Origin: Streptomyces sp. B3I8
GTDB lineage: Bacteria; Actinomycetota; Actinomycetes; Streptomycetales; Streptomycetaceae
Direction: 5' to 3'
Assembly: GCF_030816915.1 (NCBI RefSeq)
Contig: NZ_JAUSYN010000002.1
Location: 2,555,501 to 2,619,500, forward strand
Length of the DNA stretch: 64,000 bases
In this document: positions 34,920 through 43,091 of the stretch, one piece after another
Layout: the number at the start of each line of letters is the position of its first letter
How positions within the stretch are numbered: position 1 is the first letter of the stretch
Translations under genes and position numbers: made by a program
Notes under the pieces: model-generated
Told to the model about the DNA's origin: nothing
Seen by the model: only the letters and a program-made list of their open reading frames with translations
Database searches by the model: none

Positions 34920-35783
34920 ATGACGACGAGTGCGGCAGGGCCCGAGGTGTTGCGGTACACCGCCTTCTCCAGTGATCCAGGCGGCGGGAACCCCGCCGGC
35001 GTCGTGCTCGACGCCTCCGGTATGGACGACGGCGCCATGCTCGCCGTCGCCGCTCACCTGGGGTACTCGGAGTCCGCGTTCCTCAGCCCGGGGCGGGAGG
35101 AACGGGCGTACGGCGTCCGGTACTTCAGCCCGAAGGCCGAGGTGCCGTTCTGCGGGCACGCGACCGTCGCGGCCGCCCTCGCGCTCGCCGAGCGGACCGG
35201 GCCCGGGGAGTTGGTGTTCACCACGCCCGCCGGGACCGTACCGGTGGAGGTGGTCGAGGAGGGCGGGGCGCTGCGGGCCACGCTCACCAGCGTCGAGCCG
35301 TACGTCGAGGAGGTCGACGGGGCCGATCTCGCGGAGGCACTGGCCGCGCTGGACTGGGCGGCCGCCGACCTCGATCCGGCCTTCCCGCCCCGTGTCGCGT
35401 TCGCCGGGGCCCGCCATCTGGTGCTCGCGGCGGGGACCCGTGCGCGCCTCGCGGCTCTCGATTACGACTTCGCGCGCCTCGAAGCCCTGATGCACCGACT
35501 GGACCTGACCACCGTGCAGTTGGTGTGGCGGGAGTCGGCCGCGGTCTTCCACGTCCGCGATCCGTTCCCCGTCGGCGGAGTCGTCGAGGACCCGGCGACC
35601 GGGGCCGCGGCCGCCGCGTTCGGGGCGTACGCGCGGCAGTTCGGCCTGGTGCCCGACGACGCGGTCCTCACCCTGCGGCAGGGTGAGGACCTGGGGCGTC
35701 CCGGCGAACTCACGGTGACGTTGCGGGCGGGCGACCCGCGTGTCCGGGTCGGTGGTACGGGGGTTCGTATCGAGGAGGCGTAG
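34920..35783 (+). CDS. PhzF-family isomerase
   Basis: 287 aa. PhzF signature: SSDPGGGNPAGVVLDA (with the conserved Gly-Asn-Pro-Ala-Gly), ESAFLSPG (catalytic Glu), FCGHATVAAALALAE, and the late EDPATGAAAAAFGAYA. PhzF enzymes catalyse 1,5-hydrogen shifts in phenazine and related routes; the substrate here is unknown. It is divergent from the secreted-protein gene. The ATG has no strong ribosome site. Confidence 0.9.
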   Translation: MTTSAAGPEVLRYTAFSSDPGGGNPAGVVLDASGMDDGAMLAVAAHLGYSESAFLSPGREERAYGVRYFSPKAEVPFCGHATVAAALALAERTGPGELVFTTPAGTVPVEVVEEGGALRATLTSVEPYVEEVDGADLAEALAALDWAAADLDPAFPPRVAFAGARHLVLAAGTRARLAALDYDFARLEALMHRLDLTTVQLVWRESAAVFHVRDPFPVGGVVEDPATGAAAAAFGAYARQFGLVPDDAVLTLRQGEDLGRPGELTVTLRAGDPRVRVGGTGVRIEEA

Positions 35784-35937
35784 CGCCCTGGCGTGCGCTC
35801 CCGGGTCCGGGTCTCCTGCCCTCCCGGGCCTCCCCGTCCGCCGACGCCGCCCGCGGCGCGGGCGCATAAGCGGGGAGACGCGTGGGCGGGGAGACGCGTA
35901 CGCCCGTGGGCGATGCGGGTGACGCGGGCCCCGGCGG

Positions 35938-36912
35938 TCATACCCGCGGCGTGCCGGGCTCGGCCGGTTCGAGCCCGGCCCGTTCGGGTTCGTATCCCAG
36001 CCGGCCCCGGGTCGCGATCAGCAGGACGGCGGCCGCCGCGGCGGAGGCGATGAGCAACACGTGCGTCGTCGAGCGCAGCCACGGGAACATGTCCGACCAG
36101 GCGAGGGAGAAGTAGTTGTTGACGCCGGTGTGCAACAGCATCACCAGCGGCAGGCTCTCGCGGGTGTGGTTGAAGAACCAGGTCATCACGAAGCTGAAGG
36201 CGAACGTGGTGAGCATGAACTCGAGCGGTTCGGCCCAGCCCACGTCCGGCCCGCCGCCCCAGTCGCTCAGGAACAGCGGCAGGTGCCAGGCGCCCCACAG
36301 CGGGCCGAGGATCAGGGTGCCGACGAGCGGGCCGTACCGGCGCTGCAGGCGCGGGGTCGCGAAGTCGCGCCAGCCCGGCTCCTCGGCGATACCGGTGGTG
36401 AGCATCTGCAGGATCAGGCCGGGGAGGTACGCGACGAGGAGCGCGGCGGACGGCAGGACGGGGCCCCGGCCGCCGAGAGCGGCGGAGGTGACGGTCAGTG
36501 CGACGGGCACGCTGAGGATGACCGCCGCGTACCAGCGCCGGCTGATCCGCCACTTGGTGAACCGGCCGAACCAGACCCGCAGTCCGTCCCGGCCGTCCGC
36601 GAGGGCGGTGACGAGGAACGCCGACAGGATCGGACCGAGGTACGCGCCGGGCAGCACGCCCAGCAGCTGGGTGGTGCCGAGGGCGGACGGGAAGGAGAAG
36701 TGCCAGACGCCGAGACCGTTCTCGGAGAGGATGTAGGGCGTCCAGGTCACCCAACTGAGGGCGAACGCGAGGGTGAAGAACCAGGTCAGGGGCCGACGGC
36801 GGAGGTGCCCGCGCAGACCGCCCGGGGTGGTTCCCGGAGCGGCGCCCGCGGGGGCGCCGCCGGTCGTGGGCGCGGGGGCGTCGATGCTGTGGGAGGAGAC
36901 TGAGGGGCTCAC
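35938..36912 (-). CDS. CPBP-family intramembrane metalloprotease
   Basis: About 324 aa with six or more membrane helices. The three CPBP motifs are present: EEPGWRDFA (EExxxR), GAWHLPLFLSDW (FxxxH-like) and HTGVNNYFS (HxxxN). The GTG at 36912 is preferred because AAGGGA lies six bases upstream; the frame reaches 36978. CPBP proteases process prenylated proteins or bacteriocins, or act in self-immunity; the substrate is unknown. Confidence 0.85.
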   Translation of the reverse strand: MSPSVSSHSIDAPAPTTGGAPAGAAPGTTPGGLRGHLRRRPLTWFFTLAFALSWVTWTPYILSENGLGVWHFSFPSALGTTQLLGVLPGAYLGPILSAFLVTALADGRDGLRVWFGRFTKWRISRRWYAAVILSVPVALTVTSAALGGRGPVLPSAALLVAYLPGLILQMLTTGIAEEPGWRDFATPRLQRRYGPLVGTLILGPLWGAWHLPLFLSDWGGGPDVGWAEPLEFMLTTFAFSFVMTWFFNHTRESLPLVMLLHTGVNNYFSLAWSDMFPWLRSTTHVLLIASAAAAAVLLIATRGRLGYEPERAGLEPAEPGTPRV

Positions 36913-37209
36913 CGCTGGTCCCTTCGGAGGTGGCTGAAGCGATGCCTCAAGCACACCAGCGACGCCCCTCCGGCTCACTCCCGTGCGCGCCCGGAGTGCG
37001 GGTACAGCAGGCCGTACCAGGTCCGCCCGGCAGGGCCCCAGCCGGGTGGGGCCTGCACAACAAGTCCCGCGCGGGAGACGCTACTTGGCGGGCCCTACCC
37101 GACAGGTCCTACCCGACGGGCCCCACCTGGCAGGTCCCACCTGGCACGCTCTGCCCGGCACGCTCTGCCTGATGACGGCCGGTCACGGTCATCGGGGGTC
37201 GACGACGGC
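36913..37209. other. Intergenic region with imperfect tandem repeats
   Basis: Around 37085-37170, units such as CTACCCGACAGGTCC and CACCTGGCAGGTCC repeat imperfectly about four to five times. No gene is visible. Confidence 0.55.
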
Positions 37210-37725
37210 TCAAGCCGCCGGCAGCAGCTCGGGGCGGCCGAACAGCAGGGCGTAGCCCGAGGGGAGTCCGGCCAGGACGCGGTCGACGATGTCCTCGCCC
37301 GCCACCTGCGGCAGCACGGCGAGGACGGAGCTGACGTCCCAGCGGGCGGTGGCCGGGGTGGCGCCGTCGATGCGGGCGGCGACGTAGTCCACGAACTCGG
37401 CGGCCGTCAGCGGGCTGGTCACCGGGATCTGCGCGGCGACCAGCCGGGCCGCCCGCTCGGGGAGGTGGCGGACGAGGGCGACCCGCTCCTCGCCGGTCAC
37501 ATGTCCGCCGAGCGCGGAGAGCACGGTGCGGGTGACGCGCTCCGCCTCCTTCGCCGTGGCGTACTGGCCGGATTCCCCTACCGCGTCGATCAGTTGCTCC
37601 CACGTACGGCGCGCCATCGCCGGAGCGGGGGCCGTGGTGGTCGACGGAGCCGACGGGGCGGGCGCGGGCTCGGAGTGGGCGACGGTCTGCGCGGGGACGG
37701 TGGTCAGCGTGGTCGGCGTGGTCAT
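37210..37725 (-). CDS. DUF2267-family protein
   Basis: 171 aa. A disordered Thr/Pro/Ala N-terminal tail (~1-35) is followed by a helical DUF2267 domain (WEQLIDAVGESGQYATAKEAE, VTRTVLSALGGHVTGEERVALVR, PLTAAEFVDYVAARI). ATG at 37725 with GGAGGAGAA upstream. The family is common near stress genes, and Hsp20 lies about 190 bases downstream on the same strand. Function unknown. Confidence 0.8.
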   Translation of the reverse strand: MTTPTTLTTVPAQTVAHSEPAPAPSAPSTTTAPAPAMARRTWEQLIDAVGESGQYATAKEAERVTRTVLSALGGHVTGEERVALVRHLPERAARLVAAQIPVTSPLTAAEFVDYVAARIDGATPATARWDVSSVLAVLPQVAGEDIVDRVLAGLPSGYALLFGRPELLPAA

Positions 37726-37915
37726 GCTGCGGGTTCTCCTCCGTGTTCGGTTGTCGCTGCGCGTCTTCCCGGGTTTCGCCCGGACATGAGCGTGACGGGT
37801 GTGATGTGAGACGGCCCACGGCCGCGAGGGGGGGCGGGACGGGAGGGCCAAGGTGACCTGGGGGGCCGGGCCCGGCCCCCCAGGGGTGCCCCCTCAGGGG
37901 GAGCGAGCCGTGTCC

Positions 37916-38338
37916 TCAGGTGTCGAGCTGCTTGCGCGGGCCGCCGGCGATCTGGATGCGGCGCGGCTTGGCCTGCTCGGCGACCGGGATGCGGAGCGTC
38001 AGGACGCCGCTGTCGTAGGAGGCGTCGATGCGCTCGGTGTCGAGGGTGTCGCCGAGGCAGAGCTGCCGGGTGAAGGTGCCGGTGGGCCGTTCGGCGGCGA
38101 TGACCTCGGCGTCCTCGGGGGCGGGGGAACGCCGCTCGACGCGGACGCTGAGGACGTTGCGTTCGATGTCCAGTTCGACGGTCTCGGGGTCGATGCCCGG
38201 CAGGTCGAAGTGGACGATCACGTCGTTGCCGGTCCGGTAGGCGTCCATCTGCATTCCGGCGGGACGGCCTGCGGAGCCGAAGACCTGCTGCGCGAGGCGG
38301 TCGATGTCACGGAAGGGATCGGTGCGCATGAGCATCAC
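37916..38338 (-). CDS. Hsp20/alpha-crystallin small heat-shock protein
   Basis: 140 aa. Alpha-crystallin core [30 protein letters not shown]... to ...[20 protein letters not shown], with the typical tail. It holds misfolded proteins during stress, as oligomers in the cytoplasm. GTG at 38338 follows AAGGAG; ATG at 38335 is equally possible. A well-placed sigma70-type promoter lies upstream (38386-38414). Confidence 0.92.
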   Translation of the reverse strand: MMLMRTDPFRDIDRLAQQVFGSAGRPAGMQMDAYRTGNDVIVHFDLPGIDPETVELDIERNVLSVRVERRSPAPEDAEVIAAERPTGTFTRQLCLGDTLDTERIDASYDSGVLTLRIPVAEQAKPRRIQIAGGPRKQLDT

Positions 38339-38385
38339 GGGTCACTCCTTCTCTCGCTTCCTGGGTGCGATGCCCTACGACTTTC

Positions 38386-38414
38386 TATATAGCCGACGGG
38401 AGAATATTTGACAA
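38386..38414 (-). promoter_or_regulatory. Probable promoter of the hsp20 gene
   Basis: On the minus strand, TTGTCA (38409-38414) and TATATA (38386-38391) are separated by exactly 17 bases. ACTCAA just upstream resembles half of a HspR (HAIR) site, but the full CTTGAGT-N7-ACTCAAG is not present. The AT-rich hexamers are unusual for this GC-rich genome. Confidence 0.7.
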
Positions 38415-38634
38415 GTGGTGACTCAACTTGGGTCATGGCCGGTCGCTCATGCAGCGGCTCCGAGGCGCTTACCTGCGTGTTCCGGTCGTCCGGTCGTCCC
38501 GTCGTCCGGTCGTCCGGTCACCCGGTCGCCGGGTCGCCCCGGGGGCGCTCCGTGGCGCGGCCGTGGCGCGGGTTAGCCTCGGAGGCGTTCAGGCATGCGG
38601 GAACCGCGCATGCGGCATGGGCACGAGGAGGCAC

Positions 38635-38940
38635 ATGGTGGCGAGGATTCCCAGCGCGGCGCTCGCCGCGACCGGGCTGGTCGGCGGGTTCGGCGTGGCG
38701 CGGTGGACCGGAAGGCGGGAGCTCGGCGGGGTGGTGCTCGCCGCCGCGGGGACGGCGGCCGCGCTGCGGTGGCGCCAGGCGGCCGGAGGGAAGGCCGCGG
38801 GGGCGCTGGGCGCCGCGTACGTGGCCGCGTTCGCCGGTTCGCATCCGCTCGCCAAGAAGGTGGGCGCCTGGCCCTCCGTCCTCGGCGTCGCCGGCGCCGT
38901 CGCGCTGGCCTCATGGGCCGTGGCCGACCGCAGGGGCTGA
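38635..38940 (+). CDS. Small integral membrane protein
   Basis: 101 aa. Three hydrophobic Ala/Gly/Val segments (about 8-24, 32-50, 65-95). ATG follows GAGGAGG; the upstream open frame is just part of a simple repeat (GTCGTCCGGTC units, 38466-38530). No family recognised. Confidence 0.65.
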   Translation: MVARIPSAALAATGLVGGFGVARWTGRRELGGVVLAAAGTAAALRWRQAAGGKAAGALGAAYVAAFAGSHPLAKKVGAWPSVLGVAGAVALASWAVADRRG

Positions 38941-38960
38941 GCGCGGCGACGCGGCCCGCC

Positions 38961-40049
38961 TCAGCGCGCGGTGCCGCCCGCCGGGGCGGGGACCAGGACC
39001 GGGGCCGGGGCCAGGGCCGGGGCCGGGGCCAGGGCCGGGGCCAGGGCCGGGGCCGGGGCCGGGGCCGACACCGGGACCGGTACGACGCGTGCGGTGTCGT
39101 CCGCCGCGTCGCCGCGGAACGCCCGGCGGTAGGCGTACGGGCTCGTGCCGACGACACGCTTGAAGCGGTCACGGAAGGCCGTCGGGCTCCCGAAACCCGC
39201 CTGGTGGGCGATGCGTTCGACCGGGTACGTGGTGTTCTCCAGCAGGTACTGGGCGCGGCGGATGCGCGCCCGGTGCAGCCACTGCAGTGGCGTGGTGCCC
39301 GTCTGCTCCCGGAAGCGCCGGTTGAGCGTACGGGTGCTGGTGCCGGCCCTGGCGGCGATGTCGTCCAGGGTGAGGTCCTGGTCGGCGTGCTCCTCCAGCC
39401 AGGCGAGCAACGGCTCCATGGTGGCCCCGGCCGGGACCGGCGGGTGCGGGTGGACGATGAACTGGGCCTGGCCGCCCTCGCGTTCGAGCGGCATGACGGA
39501 GAGGCGGGCCGCATCGGCGGCGACCGCCGAGCCGTAGTCCTTGCGGATCATGTGCAGGCACAGGTCGAGTGCGGCGGCGGCGCCCGCCGAGGTGAGGAAC
39601 TGGCCCTCGTCGACGTAGAGGACGTCCGGGTCGACGGTGACGGCCGGGTGGCGCTCGGCGAGGGCGGCGGCGGCCACCCAGTGGGTGGTGGCGCGGCGGC
39701 CGTCGAGCAGGCCGGTGGCCGCGAGGACGAAGGCGCCGGTGCAGACGGAGGCGATGCGGGTGCCGCGGGCGGCGGCGGTGCGGAGCGCTTCGCGTACGGC
39801 GGGTGGGAGCGGGAGGGTGAGGTCCTCCTGGCCGGGGAGCAGGATCGTGTCGGCGTCGGTGAGGGCCTCGAGGCCGTGGTGGACGCGGAGGGTGAACGCG
39901 CCGGCGTTCACTTCCTCGGTGGGGGCGCACACCTTGAGGCGGTAGCCGGGGCGGCCGTCGGGGAGGCGGGTCCGGGTGAAGGCCTCCATGGGGGCGGTGA
40001 GGTCGAAGGGGATCACCTGGTCCAGGGCGAGGACGGCGACGGTGTGCAT
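38961..40049 (-). CDS. GlxA-type AraC-family regulator (DJ-1/PfpI + AraC HTH)
   Basis: 362 aa. Residues ~1-190 form a DJ-1/PfpI domain with the Cys elbow ASVCTGAFVLAATGLLDGR; ~220-320 form a double HTH of the AraC type (DIAARAGTSTRTLNRRF, IAHQAGFGSPTAFRDRFK). The last ~40 residues are a low-complexity tail of PA/AP repeats encoded by 12-bp GGGGCCGGGGCC/AGGGCC units. Such GlxA-like proteins act as transcription regulators; the DJ-1 half is presumed to sense ligand or stress. The target is unknown. Confidence 0.92.
   Translation of the reverse strand: MHTVAVLALDQVIPFDLTAPMEAFTRTRLPDGRPGYRLKVCAPTEEVNAGAFTLRVHHGLEALTDADTILLPGQEDLTLPLPPAVREALRTAAARGTRIASVCTGAFVLAATGLLDGRRATTHWVAAAALAERHPAVTVDPDVLYVDEGQFLTSAGAAAALDLCLHMIRKDYGSAVAADAARLSVMPLEREGGQAQFIVHPHPPVPAGATMEPLLAWLEEHADQDLTLDDIAARAGTSTRTLNRRFREQTGTTPLQWLHRARIRRAQYLLENTTYPVERIAHQAGFGSPTAFRDRFKRVVGTSPYAYRRAFRGDAADDTARVVPVPVSAPAPAPALAPALAPAPALAPAPVLVPAPAGGTAR
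38985..39070. repeat. GC-rich 6/12-bp tandem repeat coding for the GlxA Pro-Ala tail
   Basis: The repeated GGGGCCGGGGCCAGGGCC units inside the 3' end of the GlxA-like gene produce the AP/PA tail. Copy number is a candidate for slippage. Confidence 0.85.
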
Positions 40050-40202
40050 GGGGGGAGGGTAGCGGGGGCGGGGCGGGGTGGCGGGAATGGGGGTGGGGGG
40101 TCGGTTCTCGCCAGGGGGTGCCGAGGGGGCTGGGGTTGAGGCGGGAGCGGATGGGAGGTCGGTCGGGTGATTTCGCCCCCGCCGCCCTTACCCTCCCCGT
40201 CC

Positions 40203-40288
40203 CTCAAGGAGCTTCGCCCCTTGGACCCCGGGGGTGCGTTGTCGACCGCGGGTCGGTGGGGGGCTGGTCCCGCAGTTCCCCGCGCCCC
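40203..40288 (-). repeat. Dispersed intergenic repeat, family 2, copy 1
   Basis: Read on the minus strand it gives GGGGCGCGGGGAACTGCGGG..., GTCGACAACGCACCC and CCAAGGGGCGAAGCTCCTTG. It matches 57911-57998 on the plus strand. I recognise this as a sequence common between streptomycete genes. It lies in the 321-base gap between the GlxA-like and DUF2269-like genes; nothing else is recognisable there. Confidence 0.8.
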
Positions 40289-40370
40289 TGTCGGGCCGTG
40301 GCGAGAAGTCGTTGAGGTGTGGCAATCCTGCCGCTGGTGCATGATCGAACGGGCGGCCTAGGTTCGGCGG

Positions 40371-40868
40371 GTGACCAAGTTCCTTCTCGCCGTGCACGTC
40401 ATCGTCGCGATCGTGGCCATCGGGCCCGTCACCGTTGCCGCGAGCATGTTTCCGCCCGTCGTCCGCCGTGTGCTCGCCGAGCCGGGGGGTGAGGTGCACA
40501 CGCTGCGGTTGTTGCACCGGATCTGCCGGGTCTACGCGGTCGTCGCCGTGGCCGTGCCCGTGTTCGGGTTCGCCACGGCGAGCAACATGGGGGTGCTCGG
40601 GGACACCTGGCTGATCGTGTCCATCGTCCTCACGGTGGTCGCCGCGGTGGTCCTCGGCGCGCTCGTACTGCCCCGGCAGGAAGCGCTCCTCGCCGGGTTC
40701 GACGGGGACGGCGCCGTCGCGACCGAGCGCGCCGTCGCGACCGAGCGGGCCGTCGTGACCGAGCGGGCCGTCGTGCGGCTCGCCATGGTCACCGGGATCT
40801 TCAACCTGCTGTGGGCCACGGTGACCGTCCTGATGATCGTGCGGCCCGGCTCCACCACGGGCGCCTGA
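40371..40868 (+). CDS. DUF2269-like integral membrane protein
   Basis: 165 aa with four hydrophobic segments. The order (MTKFLLAVHVIVAIVAIGPV, LHRICRVYAVVAVAVPVFG, LIVSIVLTVVAAVVL, TGIFNLLWATVTVLMIV) fits DUF2269-type membrane proteins. A short perfect internal repeat (ATERAVATERAVVTERAVV) lies in a loop near residues 115-135. GTG start. Confidence 0.65.
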   Translation: MTKFLLAVHVIVAIVAIGPVTVAASMFPPVVRRVLAEPGGEVHTLRLLHRICRVYAVVAVAVPVFGFATASNMGVLGDTWLIVSIVLTVVAAVVLGALVLPRQEALLAGFDGDGAVATERAVATERAVVTERAVVRLAMVTGIFNLLWATVTVLMIVRPGSTTGA

Positions 40869-40877
40869 CCCGGGGGT

Positions 40878-41327
40878 TCAGCGGGCGGTCAGCAGCCACT
40901 CCTCCGGGCACTCCGGGCGGAGGCTGCGCGCCACCGCTGCCGTGACCAGGACGCCCACCGTGCCGATCACCGTGAAGAACGCCCAGGCCAGCGGCCATGC
41001 CGAGGCGTCGGGCTCGGGGTGGGCGCGGAAGGACAGGAGCAGCAGGACGGCGGGCGGGGCCGCCACCACCGGCACGGTCCAGCCGAGGCTGTCGCGGTGG
41101 CCGAAGTAGGCGGCGAGCGCGGCCAGCACGACGACCAGGGCGGCGACCCCGGCGACGGTCACCGGGGTCGTCTCCGTGAGGGAGCCCGGGGACTTCGCGC
41201 GGTTGCGCAGGTCCCAGGGCAGACACAGCAGATAGGCCGCCGCGGCGACGCCGGCCCCCAGCAGCCGGGTCAGCAGGCGCTCGGGCGCGGGGCGGTTCCG
41301 TAGCGGGGACAGCAGCTTTTCGGTCAT
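40878..41327 (-). CDS. Integral membrane protein, unknown function
   Basis: 149 aa with four hydrophobic segments (AGVAAAAYLLCLPW, GVAALVVVLAALAAYFG, VVAAPPAVLLLLSF, AFFTVIGTVGVLVTAAVA). ATG at 41327 (MTEKLLSP) is chosen over the upstream frame. No family is recognised. It converges with the DUF2269-like gene. Confidence 0.6.
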   Translation of the reverse strand: MTEKLLSPLRNRPAPERLLTRLLGAGVAAAAYLLCLPWDLRNRAKSPGSLTETTPVTVAGVAALVVVLAALAAYFGHRDSLGWTVPVVAAPPAVLLLLSFRAHPEPDASAWPLAWAFFTVIGTVGVLVTAAVARSLRPECPEEWLLTAR

Positions 41328-41411
41328 GCGTACGAGAATGACCGCGGGGCCGCGGGAACCGACAGAGTACGGATACTCAGGTACACGAGGCCGCGGGCAC
41401 GGCACGGGTAC

Positions 41412-42908
41412 TCAGCCGGCGGCCTCCTGGGGGACCGCCGACAGCGGGGTGGCGATGTCCTCCAGCGAGCGGCCCTCGGCCTTGACCGCCAGGAACGCCG
41501 CGACCAGGCCCGCCGCGCACATCAGGGCCGCGCCGATCTGGAAGGCGAGGACCGTGTCGCCGACGTGGCCGGACTCGGTGAGGTCGGCGAAGACGAGCGG
41601 GCCGGTGATGCCGCCCGCGGCCGTTCCGATGGCGTAGAAGAAGGCGATGGCCATCGCGCGGGTCTCCATCGGGAAGATCTCCGAGACCGTCAGGTACGCG
41701 CTGGACGCGCCCGCGGAGGCGAAGAACAGGACCACGCACCAGCAGGCCGTCAGGGTCTTCGCGCTGAGCGAGCCGTTGTCGAACAGCCATGCCGTGCCGA
41801 ACAGGAGGAGGCCGGAGAGGATGTACGTCGAGGAGATCATGATGCGCCGGCCGACCGTGTCGAACAGCTTGCCGAGCAGCAGCGGGCCGAGGAAGTTGCC
41901 GGCCGCGATGACGGCGAAGTAGTAACCGGTGCTGCCCGAGGGCACGTCGAAGAACGTGGTGAGGATGGCGCCGAAGCCGAAGGTGATGGCGTTGTAGAGG
42001 AACGCCTGGCCGATGAAGAGGGCGAGGCCGAGGGTCGCGCGGCGCGGGTAGCGGCCGAAGACCGTCTTGGCGATGACGCCGAAGCCGACGCTCTTGCGCT
42101 GGTGGATGGTGATCTCGCTGCGCGGCGGCGGGAGTTGCTCGCCCTTCTCCTCCTCGACCTGGCGCTCGACGTCGCCGACGAGCGCCTCGGCCTCCTCGCC
42201 CTGGCCGTGGATGAACTGCCAGCGGGGGCTCTCCGGCACGTGCCGGCGCACCAGCAGGATCACCAGGCCGAGGACGACGCCGAGGGCGAAGGTGAGCCGC
42301 CAGCCGACGTCCTTGGCGAAGATCGACGTGTCCAGCGCGATGATGGACAGCAGGGAGCCGCCGATCGCACCGACCCAGTAGCTGCCGTTGATGATGAGGT
42401 CCACGCGCCCGCGGTACTTGGACGGGATCAGCTCGTCGATCGCGCTGTTGATCGCCGCGTACTCGCCGCCGATGCCGAAACCGGTGAGGAAGCGGAAGGT
42501 GAAGAACCACCAGGGGCTGAACGAGAGCGCGGTCAGAGCGGTGGCGGCGAGGTAGACGACGAGCGTCACCATGAAGAGCTTCTTGCGGCCGAAGCGGTCG
42601 GTGAGCCAGCCGAAGACGAGGGCGCCGACGCAGGCACCGGCCACGTAGAGCGCGGCGGCGAGGCCGGTGATCTGGGAGGACGTGATGTCGAGCCCGCTGC
42701 CGCTCTCGGACAGACGGCTCGCGATGTTGCCGACGATCGTGACTTCCAGGCCGTCCAGGATCCATACGGTGCCCAGGCCGATCACGATCATCCAGTGCCA
42801 GCGGGACCAGGGGAGCCGGTCCAGGCGGGAGGGGACGGATGTGGTGATGGTGCCGGTGGTGGCGGGCACGGAGGACGGCGACGACGCGGACGGCTCTTCT
42901 CCGGACAT
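41412..42908 (-). CDS. MFS transporter (sugar/metabolite porter type)
   Basis: 498 aa, 12 membrane helices. Signatures: WILDGLEVTIVG in TM1, GWLTDRFGRKKLF in loop 2-3, RFLTGFGIGGEYAAIN in TM4 (the sugar-porter-like GFGIGGE), and a matching LFDTVGRRIMI in loop 8-9, with a long central cytoplasmic loop (~210-255). ATG at 42908 with GAGGGAG upstream. The substrate is unknown; GFGIGGEYAAIN occurs in dicarboxylate or aromatic acid transporters. Confidence 0.88.
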   Translation of the reverse strand: MSGEEPSASSPSSVPATTGTITTSVPSRLDRLPWSRWHWMIVIGLGTVWILDGLEVTIVGNIASRLSESGSGLDITSSQITGLAAALYVAGACVGALVFGWLTDRFGRKKLFMVTLVVYLAATALTALSFSPWWFFTFRFLTGFGIGGEYAAINSAIDELIPSKYRGRVDLIINGSYWVGAIGGSLLSIIALDTSIFAKDVGWRLTFALGVVLGLVILLVRRHVPESPRWQFIHGQGEEAEALVGDVERQVEEEKGEQLPPPRSEITIHQRKSVGFGVIAKTVFGRYPRRATLGLALFIGQAFLYNAITFGFGAILTTFFDVPSGSTGYYFAVIAAGNFLGPLLLGKLFDTVGRRIMISSTYILSGLLLFGTAWLFDNGSLSAKTLTACWCVVLFFASAGASSAYLTVSEIFPMETRAMAIAFFYAIGTAAGGITGPLVFADLTESGHVGDTVLAFQIGAALMCAAGLVAAFLAVKAEGRSLEDIATPLSAVPQEAAG

Positions 42909-43091
42909 GGCTCCCTCTTCTGTCGGGCGACGCTTCCCGTGTGCCCTGAACGCAAGCCGGCACGCGTACCGCCTGTGACCGGCACAACGTGCGGCTCCCG
43001 CGCACGTCACGGCCCGCGCCCAGGTCCCCGCCGGGGGTGTACCCCCTTCGGCGCGGGCGGGAGGGGAACGTCCCGGCCCCCGCCGGAGGGG

